A stretch of 64,000 nucleotides of DNA from Polynucleobacter necessarius (GTDB taxonomy: Bacteria > Pseudomonadota > Gammaproteobacteria > Burkholderiales > Burkholderiaceae): positions 1,094,058 through 1,158,057 of the forward strand of contig NZ_LT606946.1 of the NCBI RefSeq assembly GCF_900095175.1, read 5' to 3'. The translations under genes and the position numbers were made by a program. This document shows, piece by piece, positions 19,512 to 28,221 of the stretch. The first letter of the stretch is position 1. The number at the start of each line of letters is the position of its first letter. Under the pieces are notes generated by a model. That model made no database searches and was not told where the DNA came from. It saw nothing but the letters and a program-made list of their open reading frames with translations.

Positions 19512-20561
19512 ATGCCTATGAGTTCACAACCCCAAGCCACCCCAAAAGCCACATCTGGGTGGAAAGCAATCCTCAAACGAGCTTGGCCTACCATTCGAGT
19601 TGTTTTGTCAGTCGCCCTACTCTGGAAAGCCACGAGTGGAATTGATTGGCATACCCTACTAGATTCTGAAATCCGAATACAGCCTTGGTGGTTTTTAGCT
19701 GCGTTTTTGATGATGCTATCAGCGTTTATTTGCGGTGGACTGCGCTGGGGATTTTTAATGCGCAAAGTCGGGTTCCAAGGAAGTCTCACAAACTTTGTAG
19801 CCCTCTATTTTGCTGGCGGACTGATCAATCAGGGATTGCCAAGCACGCTTGGTGGTGACAGCTATCGCGCCATTACCGCCACTCATTTAAACAGCATCGG
19901 AAAATTGACTGAAGAAAAAGACTTGAATGAGGAGCTTCATCACTCGGTTGACTTAGAGCATGCAACTCCTAAATTGCGTCTGAGTTTTTCGATGGTCCTA
20001 GTCGATCGCCTACTTGGCTTAGCAGGAAACAATTTATTGGGTGGACTGGGTCTCATTTTGGGTGGCGCTACTTTGGCTGCTTGGGGGACAGACTTAGGTT
20101 ACGCCGTCACTGGCATCATGATTTTTGCTGGTTTATTTATTGCTGTAGTTTTGGCCTGGGGTCCGAGCTGCAACTTGCTACAAAAATTATTAGACCGCCT
20201 AAAAATGAGCCATGCTCTACCCGGAATTAAGTTCGCTTTTTCTTGGCCCATGAATATCGCTCAAGCGATATTTGCAATTGGCATTCATGCTTTCACAATC
20301 TTGACACTACTCTTCTGCCTCAAGGCCTATGGAGTTGATGCCCCCATTGAAGCCCTCATGATTGGCCTGCCTGCACTCAGCCTCCTCTTGATGCTACCAA
20401 TTAGCATCTCAGGCTGGGGCTTGCGTGAAGCCACACTCTCTTCAGTGCTGGCATTGTGGGATGTTAGCCCATCTATGACTGTATTAGCATCCATTAGCTA
20501 CGGCGCCATTACTGTTTTATCGGTATTGCCCGGCGCCTACTTTTTATTAAAACGGAAGTAA
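19512..20561 (+). CDS. YbhN/UPF0104-type (LPG synthase TM) membrane protein
   Basis: 349-residue integral-membrane protein of the family related to the flippase domain of lysylphosphatidylglycerol synthase. Landmarks are 'GLINQGLPSTLGGDSYRA' in the first third and 'LPISISGWGLREATLS' near the C-terminus, with about eight hydrophobic helices. It lacks the aminoacyl-transferase domain of MprF, so a lipid-flipping or transport role is likely. It lies 42 bases after the GT39 gene and before GT9, in the same orientation. Reads intact. Confidence 0.8.
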   Translation: MPMSSQPQATPKATSGWKAILKRAWPTIRVVLSVALLWKATSGIDWHTLLDSEIRIQPWWFLAAFLMMLSAFICGGLRWGFLMRKVGFQGSLTNFVALYFAGGLINQGLPSTLGGDSYRAITATHLNSIGKLTEEKDLNEELHHSVDLEHATPKLRLSFSMVLVDRLLGLAGNNLLGGLGLILGGATLAAWGTDLGYAVTGIMIFAGLFIAVVLAWGPSCNLLQKLLDRLKMSHALPGIKFAFSWPMNIAQAIFAIGIHAFTILTLLFCLKAYGVDAPIEALMIGLPALSLLLMLPISISGWGLREATLSSVLALWDVSPSMTVLASISYGAITVLSVLPGAYFLLKRK

Positions 20562-20578
20562 TTTTTTAGAGCCAGACT

Positions 20579-21838
20579 ATGAGTATTAGCGTCAACACCA
20601 TGCGCGCCATTGACCATTGGGTTGGTGTGCCACTTTGCGCAGTAGCAAGCCCAGTAGTTGCTCTGATTGATAGCATCAAGAATGTATTCAGCCGCGGTCC
20701 AAGTGAGCCGCGTAAATTACTCTTCATTGAGTTATCCGAGATGGGTAGCGCAATCTTAGTTGACCCAGCCATGCGCAATGCACAGGCTCGTGGCGCTGAA
20801 TTATTTTTCCTCATCTTTAAAAGCAATCGTGCCAGCCTCACATTACTAAATACCGTCAAACCAGAGAATATTTTTACGATTGACTCTTCGAGCTTAGGCG
20901 GATTAATTAAAGACACGCTCAAATTTTTACTAGTGCCCCGCAAGCATCGTATTGATACCGTGATTGATTTAGAGTTGTTCTCTCGCTTTACTGCACTACT
21001 TACCGGCCTTTGTGGTGCTCGACGTCGCGTGGGTTATCACATCTTTCATGGTGAAGGCTTGTGGCGTGGATTTATGCTGACTCGAAAAGTTCATTACAAC
21101 CCACATATCCACATTACCAAGAATTTTCTCTCTCTGATTCATGCTGCATTTTCTAAAGAGAATGAAGTGCCGTTCAGCAAAATACATATTGCAGACTCAG
21201 AGGTCCATTTAGAGCAAGCAGTAATTGATCCAGTCGTATTGAGTAGTGTTCGCGAGCGTATTGAGAAGCTCTGCGAGACTTTTGGCATTCAATTTAAGCA
21301 AGGTGAGCAACGCCTCATTTTGGTTAATCCCAATGCCAGCGATTTATTGCCACAAAGACGCTGGGCACAACAGCGCTTTTCTGAGCTTATTCAAGCCTTA
21401 AATCAGCTTTATCCCAATGATCTCATTTTGATCACCGGCTCCCCTTCTGAATTTGAGTATGTTGAAAAAGTACGCGCAGTTGCTAATGTTAAAAATGCAT
21501 TGAACTTTGCCGGCCAGGTGAGCTTCGCAGAACTGCCACCGCTCTACACACTGTCAGATGTGATGGTGACCAATGATTCCGGGCCTGGCCATTTCTCTGC
21601 GGTTACTCCGCTGCGCACAGTCGTCCTGTTTGGACCAGAAACTCCAGCGCTCTATGGCTCTGTTGGCAAGTCAATTGCAATCACGGCCAACCTAGCGTGC
21701 TCACCCTGCGTCAGTGCCGCCAATCATCGCAAGACACCATGCCATGACAACGTGTGCATGCAAGCAATTACTGTAGCTCAAGTAGTAGAAAAAATGGTCC
21801 ATCAGCTCAATGAAGCTGATCAAGAGCGAGCACGCTAA
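20579..21838 (+). CDS. GT9 (heptosyltransferase-like) glycosyltransferase
   Basis: 419-residue GT-B glycosyltransferase of family 9, which includes ADP-heptose:LPS heptosyltransferases. The nucleotide-sugar binding half carries 'VTNDSGPGHFSAVTPLRT' followed by 'VLFGPETP', a hallmark of the family. The C-terminal part has a cysteine cluster (ACSPC...PCHDNVC) seen in many GT9 proteins. It is soluble or peripheral at the inner membrane. It starts 17 bases after the flippase-like gene, so it is in one operon. It may act in LPS core or another glycolipid; the exact donor and acceptor are unknown. Confidence 0.82.
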   Translation: MSISVNTMRAIDHWVGVPLCAVASPVVALIDSIKNVFSRGPSEPRKLLFIELSEMGSAILVDPAMRNAQARGAELFFLIFKSNRASLTLLNTVKPENIFTIDSSSLGGLIKDTLKFLLVPRKHRIDTVIDLELFSRFTALLTGLCGARRRVGYHIFHGEGLWRGFMLTRKVHYNPHIHITKNFLSLIHAAFSKENEVPFSKIHIADSEVHLEQAVIDPVVLSSVRERIEKLCETFGIQFKQGEQRLILVNPNASDLLPQRRWAQQRFSELIQALNQLYPNDLILITGSPSEFEYVEKVRAVANVKNALNFAGQVSFAELPPLYTLSDVMVTNDSGPGHFSAVTPLRTVVLFGPETPALYGSVGKSIAITANLACSPCVSAANHRKTPCHDNVCMQAITVAQVVEKMVHQLNEADQERAR

Positions 21839-21843
21839 TTCGA

Positions 21844-22641
21844 ATGGTTGAGCAGCGCAAATCAATTTTTGCCATCGCATCCATTTGGGTTTGGTGCATT
21901 CCAATTCTACCGCTTGGCCTGGCAATTGCCATTTACTTTGGTGAGCTGCAAACTCCGACTTTTTTATTTGTTAATCGCTATACCCAGGTTCTGCCTGACA
22001 CCCTATGGTCTTGGCTTACCTTTATTGGCAATGGCTGGGGTATTTTTGCTTTGTGCTTCCCTCTCTTACTGTTAGCGCCTCGATTACTCTGCGCTGGACT
22101 ATTAGCATCTCTAATTGGCGGTGCTTTTAGTCAAATCATCAAACCTTTTTTAGCCCTTCCTCGCCCCGCAGGCGTCTTAGCTTTAGAAGATTTTTATCGC
22201 ATAGGCGAGCCTTTACTGCATAGGGCAATGCCATCTGGTCACACAATTACTGCTTTTGCAGTTGTTTCTGGAATCTACTTTGCCAGCGATCGAAATAACA
22301 GAACTTCTTTGTGGTGGATTTTTATCATTGCTGGCTTTGCTGGCATCTCTCGAAATGCGATGGGCGCTCACTGGCTCACCGATGTCTTAGCGGGTTGCGC
22401 TATTGGAATATGGTCTGGAATGCTTGGGGCGGGGCTGGCCAGATTAATTCCAGAGGCGAAACTGGCCGCCAATCAGATCGGGCCACGCTTACTTGCCTTT
22501 GGTGGGCTCGCAACAATCTATGTATTTCTGACCCAAACTCTAGACTCAGAGCTCAATCAATCTTTGCAATACGCTTGCGTAGCATTAATCAGCATTACTT
22601 TAGCTTTATTTATTAAAGCGCAAAAACCTAGGGCTATCTAA
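21844..22641 (+). CDS. PAP2-family membrane phosphatase
   Basis: 265-residue membrane phosphatase of the PAP2 superfamily. The three catalytic motifs are present: KPFLALPRP, PSGH, and SRNAMGAHWLTDV (the SRX5HX3D pattern). Family members dephosphorylate undecaprenyl-diphosphate, phosphatidic acid or lipid A phosphates. The position directly behind a GT39/GT9 pair favours recycling of a polyprenyl carrier or removal of a lipid phosphate. Five bases separate it from the GT9 stop, and rlmJ begins two bases after its end. Confidence 0.85.
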   Translation: MVEQRKSIFAIASIWVWCIPILPLGLAIAIYFGELQTPTFLFVNRYTQVLPDTLWSWLTFIGNGWGIFALCFPLLLLAPRLLCAGLLASLIGGAFSQIIKPFLALPRPAGVLALEDFYRIGEPLLHRAMPSGHTITAFAVVSGIYFASDRNNRTSLWWIFIIAGFAGISRNAMGAHWLTDVLAGCAIGIWSGMLGAGLARLIPEAKLAANQIGPRLLAFGGLATIYVFLTQTLDSELNQSLQYACVALISITLALFIKAQKPRAI

Positions 22642-22643
22642 AG

Positions 22644-23510
22644 ATGTTTAGTTATCGCCATGCCTTTCATGCGGGTAGTCATGCCGATATCCTAAAACAT
22701 CTTGTGATGATTCATTTGGTGGAATATCTACAAGAAAAACCAGGCGCCCTGACCATTGTCGACACCCATGCTGGCGCTGGTATCTACAGCCTAATCGATG
22801 GCTTTGCAACAGTCAGCAAAGAGGCAGATCAAGGTATTTTTCGCTTAGCTCAATTTGCAGAGACTAATCCCTTAAGTTCAGGCATTGCCAATTATCTCGA
22901 GTGCATTCGGGCTGAGAATGCTGGAGATGAGATCTCAGTCTATCCAGGCTCCCCATTTATTTTGGCGCGATTACTGAGAACGCAAGACCGCCTGAAGCTT
23001 TTTGAGTTGCATCCCAAAGAAATTGATGTCTTGCGTCACAATATCAGCGAGCTTAAGCAATCAAAGCAAATTGATATCTATGCAGAGGATAGTTTTGCAA
23101 GATTAAAAGGATTGATGCCGCCACCTAGTAGGCGTGGACTTGTTTTGATTGACCCCTCTTACGAGGATAAGCAAGACTACCGTTATCTCGAAACGGCGAT
23201 GGAGGAAGCGCTACAACGCTTCGCCACTGGATGTTATGCAATCTGGTATCCATGTCTCTCTAGACGAGAATCAGCAGCCCTACCCGATCATATGAAAAAG
23301 ATTGCAGCAGCCCATAAACGCTCTTGGTTGCATGTTGAGTTGCGGGTTGAGAATGCGCCTAAAGAACGTCGACTTCAGGCTAGTGGCATGTTCATCATCA
23401 ACCCACCATGGACCCTAGAAAAACAATTGGCTGAAAGTCTGCCCATTCTGGTTAAAGCGCTGGGGCAAGATGGTGGCGCTGGATTTGTATTGAAGAGTTT
23501 TGAGGCTTAA
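22644..23510 (+). CDS. rlmJ: 23S rRNA (adenine-N6)-methyltransferase RlmJ
   Basis: 288-residue SAM-dependent methyltransferase that methylates A2030 (E. coli numbering) of 23S rRNA. The start 'MFSYRHAFHAGSHADILKH' is the family's diagnostic N-terminus. The catalytic tetrapeptide appears as DPSY in 'LIDPSYEDKQDY' rather than E. coli DPPY, a variant I recall as usual in betaproteobacteria. Full length, cytoplasmic. It is the last gene of the plus-strand cluster and converges with the SOUL pseudogene. Confidence 0.9.
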   Translation: MFSYRHAFHAGSHADILKHLVMIHLVEYLQEKPGALTIVDTHAGAGIYSLIDGFATVSKEADQGIFRLAQFAETNPLSSGIANYLECIRAENAGDEISVYPGSPFILARLLRTQDRLKLFELHPKEIDVLRHNISELKQSKQIDIYAEDSFARLKGLMPPPSRRGLVLIDPSYEDKQDYRYLETAMEEALQRFATGCYAIWYPCLSRRESAALPDHMKKIAAAHKRSWLHVELRVENAPKERRLQASGMFIINPPWTLEKQLAESLPILVKALGQDGGAGFVLKSFEA

Positions 23511-23528
23511 GTCTTAAACCTCAAGGTC

Positions 23529-24162
23529 TTACTCCTGGATTTGAATCATCACTTCATTGCGACGCATAAAGGGTAAAGTCCAAGGCGGGTTGTAGCGTGC
23601 AAACTGCGGCTCACCTCTTGGCTTTAAATTCTTGGTCTGCATCCAGTCTCGCAGTGCTTGAGTTTTTTCTTTGACCTTCTCTTCGTTATAAAAGCCAGAA
23701 AAAGTAATTACTGCTTTTTTCTGCGGGCAACTCTCTTATTTTGACTTGCGGATCTAATGGTTTTGGCAAGCTAGCTAAGGTGTACTCTGCAGGCATGACA
23801 AACGATACCGTCCATTGATTGCCTGCATTTTCAGAAGACTTGCTGCTCTCAATTCCTACGGGAGCAGTCATCTCAATCTTGGCGCTCTTATTTTGATCGG
23901 CAGACTCAATGCCAACAGGAGTTGTCATGTCAATTTTTTCAGATACCTGATTTTTTCCAAAGATATAGGCGGCAATTAAGCGAAATCCTTGATTAGATGC
24001 GGCATCCAAATCACCCCCTACCCTAACCTCCGCCACAATCTGAGGTGCATAGGCACGTAATTCAAATGGCTCAGATTTCTCGAGAAGAGTGTATTTTGGT
24101 TCTTCGGTTGCCATTGCAGCGCTCGCAATCAATATGCTGGTGAGAAATACTAAAACTCGCAA
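23529..24162 (-). pseudogene. SOUL/HBP heme-binding family protein, frameshifted
   Basis: Exported protein of the SOUL heme-binding family. A signal peptide (ending 'ASAAMA') is followed by 'EPKYTLLEKSEPFELRAYAP' and two copies of an 'IEMTAPVGIES'-type segment, the usual core. In the six-A run (complement of 23715-23720) the frame changes, giving a premature end at 23686. The proper tail, 'TFSGFYNEEKVKEKT...PPWTLPFMRRNEVMIQIQE', continues in another frame to 23529. The only start in frame is a TTG at 24162 with a weak ribosome site, so the start may also have decayed. The function in bacteria is unclear. Confidence 0.8.
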
Positions 24163-24186
24163 GGAGATATCTTTAATTTGAAATAA

Positions 24187-25125
24187 CTACCACTGAGCCT
24201 GAATAGTAAAGCCCGAGCTATCGTATTGAATGTGTGCTTGTGCACTGACTGGCAAAGTCAGTTTTTCAGCTTGATGCCCAAAAGGTAAACCGGTCAATAT
24301 CGGGATATTGTCAGGAAGACGTTTACGAATAGCCTCAATGGCACTGTCCAGGGTGTAACCACGGTCATTATCGTAAAGACGGTATGCCGAGAATCCGCCC
24401 AAGAGAATGGCGCTTTGATTGCTCAATATGCCCGCATCCAATAATTGCATCAACATGCGCTCAATTCGATAGGGGTGCTCATTAACATCCTCTAGAAACA
24501 AAATGCCGCCTTGGGTTTGCTCTTTGCTTGGCAAGTATGGTGTTCCTACTAGACCCGCCAGCACTGTTAAGTTGCCACCCCAAAGCATTCCTGAAGCTTG
24601 ACCGGCTTCAGGCTGTCTCAAGAAATCTTGTTTAGCCTGAATAGTGCAATCTAATTTACGCTCATAAATGGCTTGTAGGAAATGCGTCCACATCAATACA
24701 TTGGGGGTAGCTCCCTGCTCACCCTGACAAGCAAAATCAAAATTGAGCATGGGGCCTGCTAAAGTGACTGCGCCAGTCTTTGCCAATAAACCCAATTGGA
24801 AGACTGTGAAATCACTATGTCCGCAAATCTGCAGACCACTCTCGATAGCTTTGGCAATCGTATCCCACTGAATATCTGGAAGCAGGCGATGTAAACCATA
24901 TCCACCACGCATAGCAATAACAGCAATCTCGGGAGAAAGATTGGCGAGTTGATTGATTTCAGCTAAACGCTCAGCATCGGCGCCAGCAAAACGTTGCTCA
25001 ACTCGGTTGACGCAATTTGTATTAAGGACTTCAATACCCTGCTTCTTCAGCCACTCGATTCCCAGTAATGGACTGCGAGTATCTAAACTAGCCCCTGAAG
25101 GAGCAATTAAATGAATTTGCTTCAA
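24187..25125 (-). CDS. ldcA: LD-carboxypeptidase (S66, LdcA-like)
   Basis: 312-residue serine peptidase of family S66. It removes the terminal D-Ala from muropeptide tetrapeptides during peptidoglycan recycling in the cytoplasm. The catalytic triad is readable: Ser104 in GHSD, Glu212 in 'FLEDVNEHPYRIERML', and His284 in 'GLPFGH'. 'MRGGYGLHRLLPDI' at 72-85 is also typical. It overlaps the stop of tadA by four bases, so it is translationally coupled to it. Reads intact. Confidence 0.88.
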   Translation of the reverse strand: MKQIHLIAPSGASLDTRSPLLGIEWLKKQGIEVLNTNCVNRVEQRFAGADAERLAEINQLANLSPEIAVIAMRGGYGLHRLLPDIQWDTIAKAIESGLQICGHSDFTVFQLGLLAKTGAVTLAGPMLNFDFACQGEQGATPNVLMWTHFLQAIYERKLDCTIQAKQDFLRQPEAGQASGMLWGGNLTVLAGLVGTPYLPSKEQTQGGILFLEDVNEHPYRIERMLMQLLDAGILSNQSAILLGGFSAYRLYDNDRGYTLDSAIEAIRKRLPDNIPILTGLPFGHQAEKLTLPVSAQAHIQYDSSGFTIQAQW

Positions 25126-25577
25126 CGCCGCTCCTTAAAAAAATCCCGCAGTATCTGACCACACTCTTCACCCATGATGCCACCTTCAACTTCTGTCTGG
25201 TGGTTAATCTGCTTTTCTGAGAATACATTGAGCACGCTTCCTGCAGCACCCGTTTTAGAATCAGTTGCACCAAATACAACACGATCAACCCGAGCATGAA
25301 GCATCGCTCCAGCACACATAGTACAAGGCTCTAACGTGACATACAGAGTGGTGCCTGGTAACCGGTAATTAGATTCACCGTGGGCTGCGGCGCGCAAGGC
25401 CATCATCTCGGCATGAGCGCTAGGATCGCTATTGGTAATTGGTTGGTTAAAACCAGTTGAGATAACCTGACCATCTCGCACTAATACAGCGCCGACTGGC
25501 ACTTCGCCAGCAAGCGCAGCCAGCTTAGCTTGATCCAAAGCTTGCTGCATAAATTGGCGATCAAGCTCTGCTTGCAT
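25122..25577 (-). CDS. tadA: tRNA adenosine(34) deaminase TadA
   Basis: 151-residue zinc deaminase making inosine at the wobble position of tRNA-Arg(ACG). It is essential in most bacteria. Zinc and proton-shuttle motifs are HAE at 55-57 and PCTMC at 84-88, with the typical 'GEVPVGAVLV' at 24-33. Full length and intact. It follows the queD pseudogene by eight bases and overlaps ldcA. Confidence 0.92.
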   Translation of the reverse strand: MQAELDRQFMQQALDQAKLAALAGEVPVGAVLVRDGQVISTGFNQPITNSDPSAHAEMMALRAAAHGESNYRLPGTTLYVTLEPCTMCAGAMLHARVDRVVFGATDSKTGAAGSVLNVFSEKQINHQTEVEGGIMGEECGQILRDFFKERR

Positions 25578-25585
25578 ATTACTTC

Positions 25586-26050
25586 TTATGAGTGAGAAAC
25601 GTCAGCCCAACAATTGGGGGTTTCATAAAGACGGATGGATGCCAGCTTGAGTCGGCCATCAAAGGCTTTTTCGAATACGGGCTGCAATACTCTAAAGGCT
25701 GCACTAGCTAAGTTCTCAACAGTAGGCACATGTTCCATAACTACCGTCTTGTGATTCGGAATGGAATTTAAATAATCTACTAATCCAGCATCTTCTTTGG
25801 CGACCAAAAAAGCATGATCTCAAGGCTCTACTACGTATTGATTAGTGAGGCGCTTGATATCTCCAAAATCTAAGACCATGCCATCATCTGCCTTGCCTGG
25901 ATGATCCGCGATCACACCAGTCAGCGTGACTTCAATGGCATAGCGATAGCCATGCAAATGACGGCACTGTCCATCATGATTTGGAATGCGATGACCCGAG
26001 TCAAACTCAAGTCTACGGGTAATGGAGATGGCTTCTTGCTTGTTGGTCAT
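25586..26050 (-). pseudogene. queD: 6-carboxytetrahydropterin synthase QueD, nonsense mutation
   Basis: QueD makes 6-carboxytetrahydropterin, the second step from GTP towards preQ0 and queuosine. A single reading frame of about 154 codons is cut by TGA at 25820-25822 in 'VEP*DHAFLVAKE', where the family has Trp (TGG to TGA). Zinc ligands and catalytic Cys are visible before it (SGHR, 'GQCRHLHGYRY'). The conserved 'EHVPTVENLA' lies after it. The fragments would be 76 and about 80 residues, and neither could form the active site alone. Its queE neighbour is intact. Confidence 0.88.
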
Positions 26051-26091
26051 GATTGCTTTTCTAAATACTTAAATATTGCTTGATAACGCTA

Positions 26092-26745
26092 CTATCGAAT
26101 ACCGATCATTTTATGGGTCTGAACACTCAAACGCCACAAAGGTCGCTTTTGACAGAGGCGAACTGCCAGTGCGAGGTTTTCTTGGAGGTTTGGACCATCC
26201 ATGGCCTGCAAGAAGCGATTGCGGTAATCCATCTTCTCAAATCGAGCCAATAAGGTCTCAATAGCAACATGACCCTGCTGAGGAATCACCAGCTTAATTT
26301 CATCGGCTTGCAAAACAATCAGCTCAGAGCCAGCCTTAGGACTGACACATACCCAATCAACGCCTTTAGGAGCCTTGATCGTGCCGTTGGTCTCAATGGC
26401 AACAGTAAAGCCCTTGGCATGTAAAGCATCGATTAAAGCAGTGTCGAGTTGTAACAATGGCTCGCCACCAGTAAAGACAGCATAACGCTGCTGTGGTCCT
26501 GCCGAAGTACTACTCCAGATATCCTCTATAGTATCGGCCAATTGAATGGCGGTTTCAAACTTCCCGCCACCGACCCCATCACTTCCAACAAAGTCGGTAT
26601 CGCAAAATTGGCACACTGCTGTTGCGCGATCTTCTTCACGACCGCTCCAGAGATTGCAGCCAGCAAAGCGACAAAATACGGCTGCACGACCTGCATGGGC
26701 GCCCTCACCCTGAAGGGTTGGAAAGAGTTCTTTGACTGTATACAT
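26092..26745 (-). CDS. queE: 7-carboxy-7-deazaguanine synthase QueE
   Basis: 217-residue radical SAM enzyme converting 6-carboxytetrahydropterin to 7-carboxy-7-deazaguanine on the way to queuosine. The cluster ligands follow the QueE-specific spacing Cys30-X14-Cys45-X2-Cys48, unlike the usual CX3CX2C. The start 'MYTVKELFPTLQGEGAHAGR' and 'FTGGEPLLQLD' are typical. Reads intact. It precedes queD in the same direction; with QueD disabled its substrate may not be made unless another QueD exists. Confidence 0.9.
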   Translation of the reverse strand: MYTVKELFPTLQGEGAHAGRAAVFCRFAGCNLWSGREEDRATAVCQFCDTDFVGSDGVGGGKFETAIQLADTIEDIWSSTSAGPQQRYAVFTGGEPLLQLDTALIDALHAKGFTVAIETNGTIKAPKGVDWVCVSPKAGSELIVLQADEIKLVIPQQGHVAIETLLARFEKMDYRNRFLQAMDGPNLQENLALAVRLCQKRPLWRLSVQTHKMIGIR

Positions 26746-26773
26746 AGCTATATGCTGATTTTAAGCGCTTTGC

Positions 26774-27471
26774 CTACTTCCAGGACACAAGCTCCCACTC
26801 CAAGTAATCTTCCCAGAGAGCGTTATTCCAAAACATACCAGCCCATAAATAGCGTCCATAGCCACGTCGAATAACCCATCTGCCGACTTCTGGGGCAAAC
26901 CAAACATCCTCTTAGCGATAGTTGGCAACCCGAAAAATATCATTACTCTCAAAATAAGACATCTCGTTTTGATACTTTAAGACCGGAAATTGTCCCGCGG
27001 GCACGCTAACACCCTCCCACTGAAGTGCCGTTATATTTAATCCCCAGTAATAGTCGCCATCTGGATAGCCCACGACTTGATAGCGGTCGCGATAGAAACC
27101 AGACCACCCTGGAACGAGTTGCTCAGGCCATAAGGGGAGTGGCTTCAAAAACTTTTGAGGAGGATTCCAGTGCGGATCCTGTAAAACATAACCCAAGGCT
27201 GCTGGATTTCATCAGGAAGCGGCCCTGCCTTTAGCCCGCTGCGCTCAATCCGAACTTGGGGCCCAACAGAAACTACTCGCTCAGTAACAATGTCTACCAA
27301 CTCTTGGTTAAAGACATTGCGCACGTTGTAGACCCACTGCTGCCCCACTTGTGGCGCCCGCACCTTCGGAGTGTTAATGGGTTGAGGTAAAGGTGTTGAA
27401 GTTGGATACGGCTGACCAGATATACATGCCGCTAATAAAGCTGGTAATAGCAATACAAGAAATCTTCGCAT
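26774..27471 (-). pseudogene. Lipoprotein paralogue, frameshift plus stop
   Basis: Decayed tandem copy of the lipoprotein gene just upstream. It starts 'MRRFLVLLLPALLAACISG', a lipoprotein signal with lipobox LAAC. It shares with its neighbour the order 'PQVGQQWVY', 'VDIVTERV', 'LPLWPEQL', 'VPAGQFPVL' and 'VWFAPEVG'. A one-base loss near 27191-27205 breaks the frame. A TAA at 26912-26914 follows 'VANYR', with homologous sequence continuing behind it to 26776. The function is unknown. The start lies six bases after the stop of the intact copy. Confidence 0.8.
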
Positions 27472-27476
27472 AGTGC

Positions 27477-28175
27477 TTATTTGTAAGAGCTGAGTTGCCA
27501 TTGATAGCTGCCCTCTAAAATCACTGGGCCAATTTGCCCCTCGATTTGATAGGAGCCAGAAGCCTCGCGCGCAACCCAGCAGCCAATTTGCGGGGCAAAC
27601 CAAACTGTTTCTTTGCGAATGCAATCTACCTTATTAGGATCTTCATTCTCATAATTAATCAGAGTTTGAAAACGCAGTGCTACAAACTCTCCAGCAGGCA
27701 CGGTTATTTTTTCCCAACCCTGCACGCTCATATATTCTTGCCAGTTCATTCGCGAGTCTGAGTAACCAGCAATGCTGTACTTAGTATTGAACTGCTTTGC
27801 CCAGGTAGCCGATAGCTGCTCAGGCCAAAGTGGCAAAGATGGACTGAAGTTGAGCAAGCGCGACCACTGTGTATCTGTAGCAACCATTCCCCATGAAGTC
27901 TGAATTTCACTAGGCAAGCGTGCGCCATCCGCAGTCATGCGATCAATCACAATCGTGGAGCCAATATTAGAAATGCGCTCAGTAATCACATCTAGGGTTT
28001 TGCCATCAAAAACATTCTTCTTGATATAGGTCCACTCTTGTCCAATTTGTGGAGGACGAACTACTGGCAGCGGCTTTGGTTGAGCTACAGGAATGCCATG
28101 CTCATAAGAAAGTCCACCACAAGCGACTGGAGCCAACGCGGCTGACACGATAAAAGTTCGACGAGATAAATTCAT
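27477..28175 (-). CDS. Predicted Tat-type lipoprotein of unknown function
   Basis: 232-residue protein, unrecognised beyond its tandem paralogue. The N-terminus 'MNLSRRTFIVSAALAPVACGG' combines a twin-arginine pair (5-6) with a lipobox ending in Cys19, suggesting a Tat-exported lipoprotein. The mature part begins Pro-rich, then has 'PPQIGQEWTYIKKNVFDGK', 'LPLWPEQLSATW' and 'VPAGEFVALRFQ'. The last resembles the substrate-handling strand of small beta-rich outer-envelope proteins, but no family can be named. ATG 28175 was preferred over GTG 28187 because it gives the compact signal. Confidence 0.65.
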   Translation of the reverse strand: MNLSRRTFIVSAALAPVACGGLSYEHGIPVAQPKPLPVVRPPQIGQEWTYIKKNVFDGKTLDVITERISNIGSTIVIDRMTADGARLPSEIQTSWGMVATDTQWSRLLNFSPSLPLWPEQLSATWAKQFNTKYSIAGYSDSRMNWQEYMSVQGWEKITVPAGEFVALRFQTLINYENEDPNKVDCIRKETVWFAPQIGCWVAREASGSYQIEGQIGPVILEGSYQWQLSSYK

Positions 28176-28221
28176 ATTGCTACCCACGGTAATTTAAATA
28201 AATGAGTTGAATGAATAAAGT

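Noticed and set aside
735-25822. TGA read as tryptophan (two TGA codons stand where Trp is expected, in the acyl-CoA dehydrogenase and queD).
   Set aside because: TGA serves as a normal stop in intact genes here (for example cdsA overlapping dxr, fabZ overlapping lpxA, lpxB), TGG is used for Trp throughout, and many of the broken genes have lesions of other kinds.
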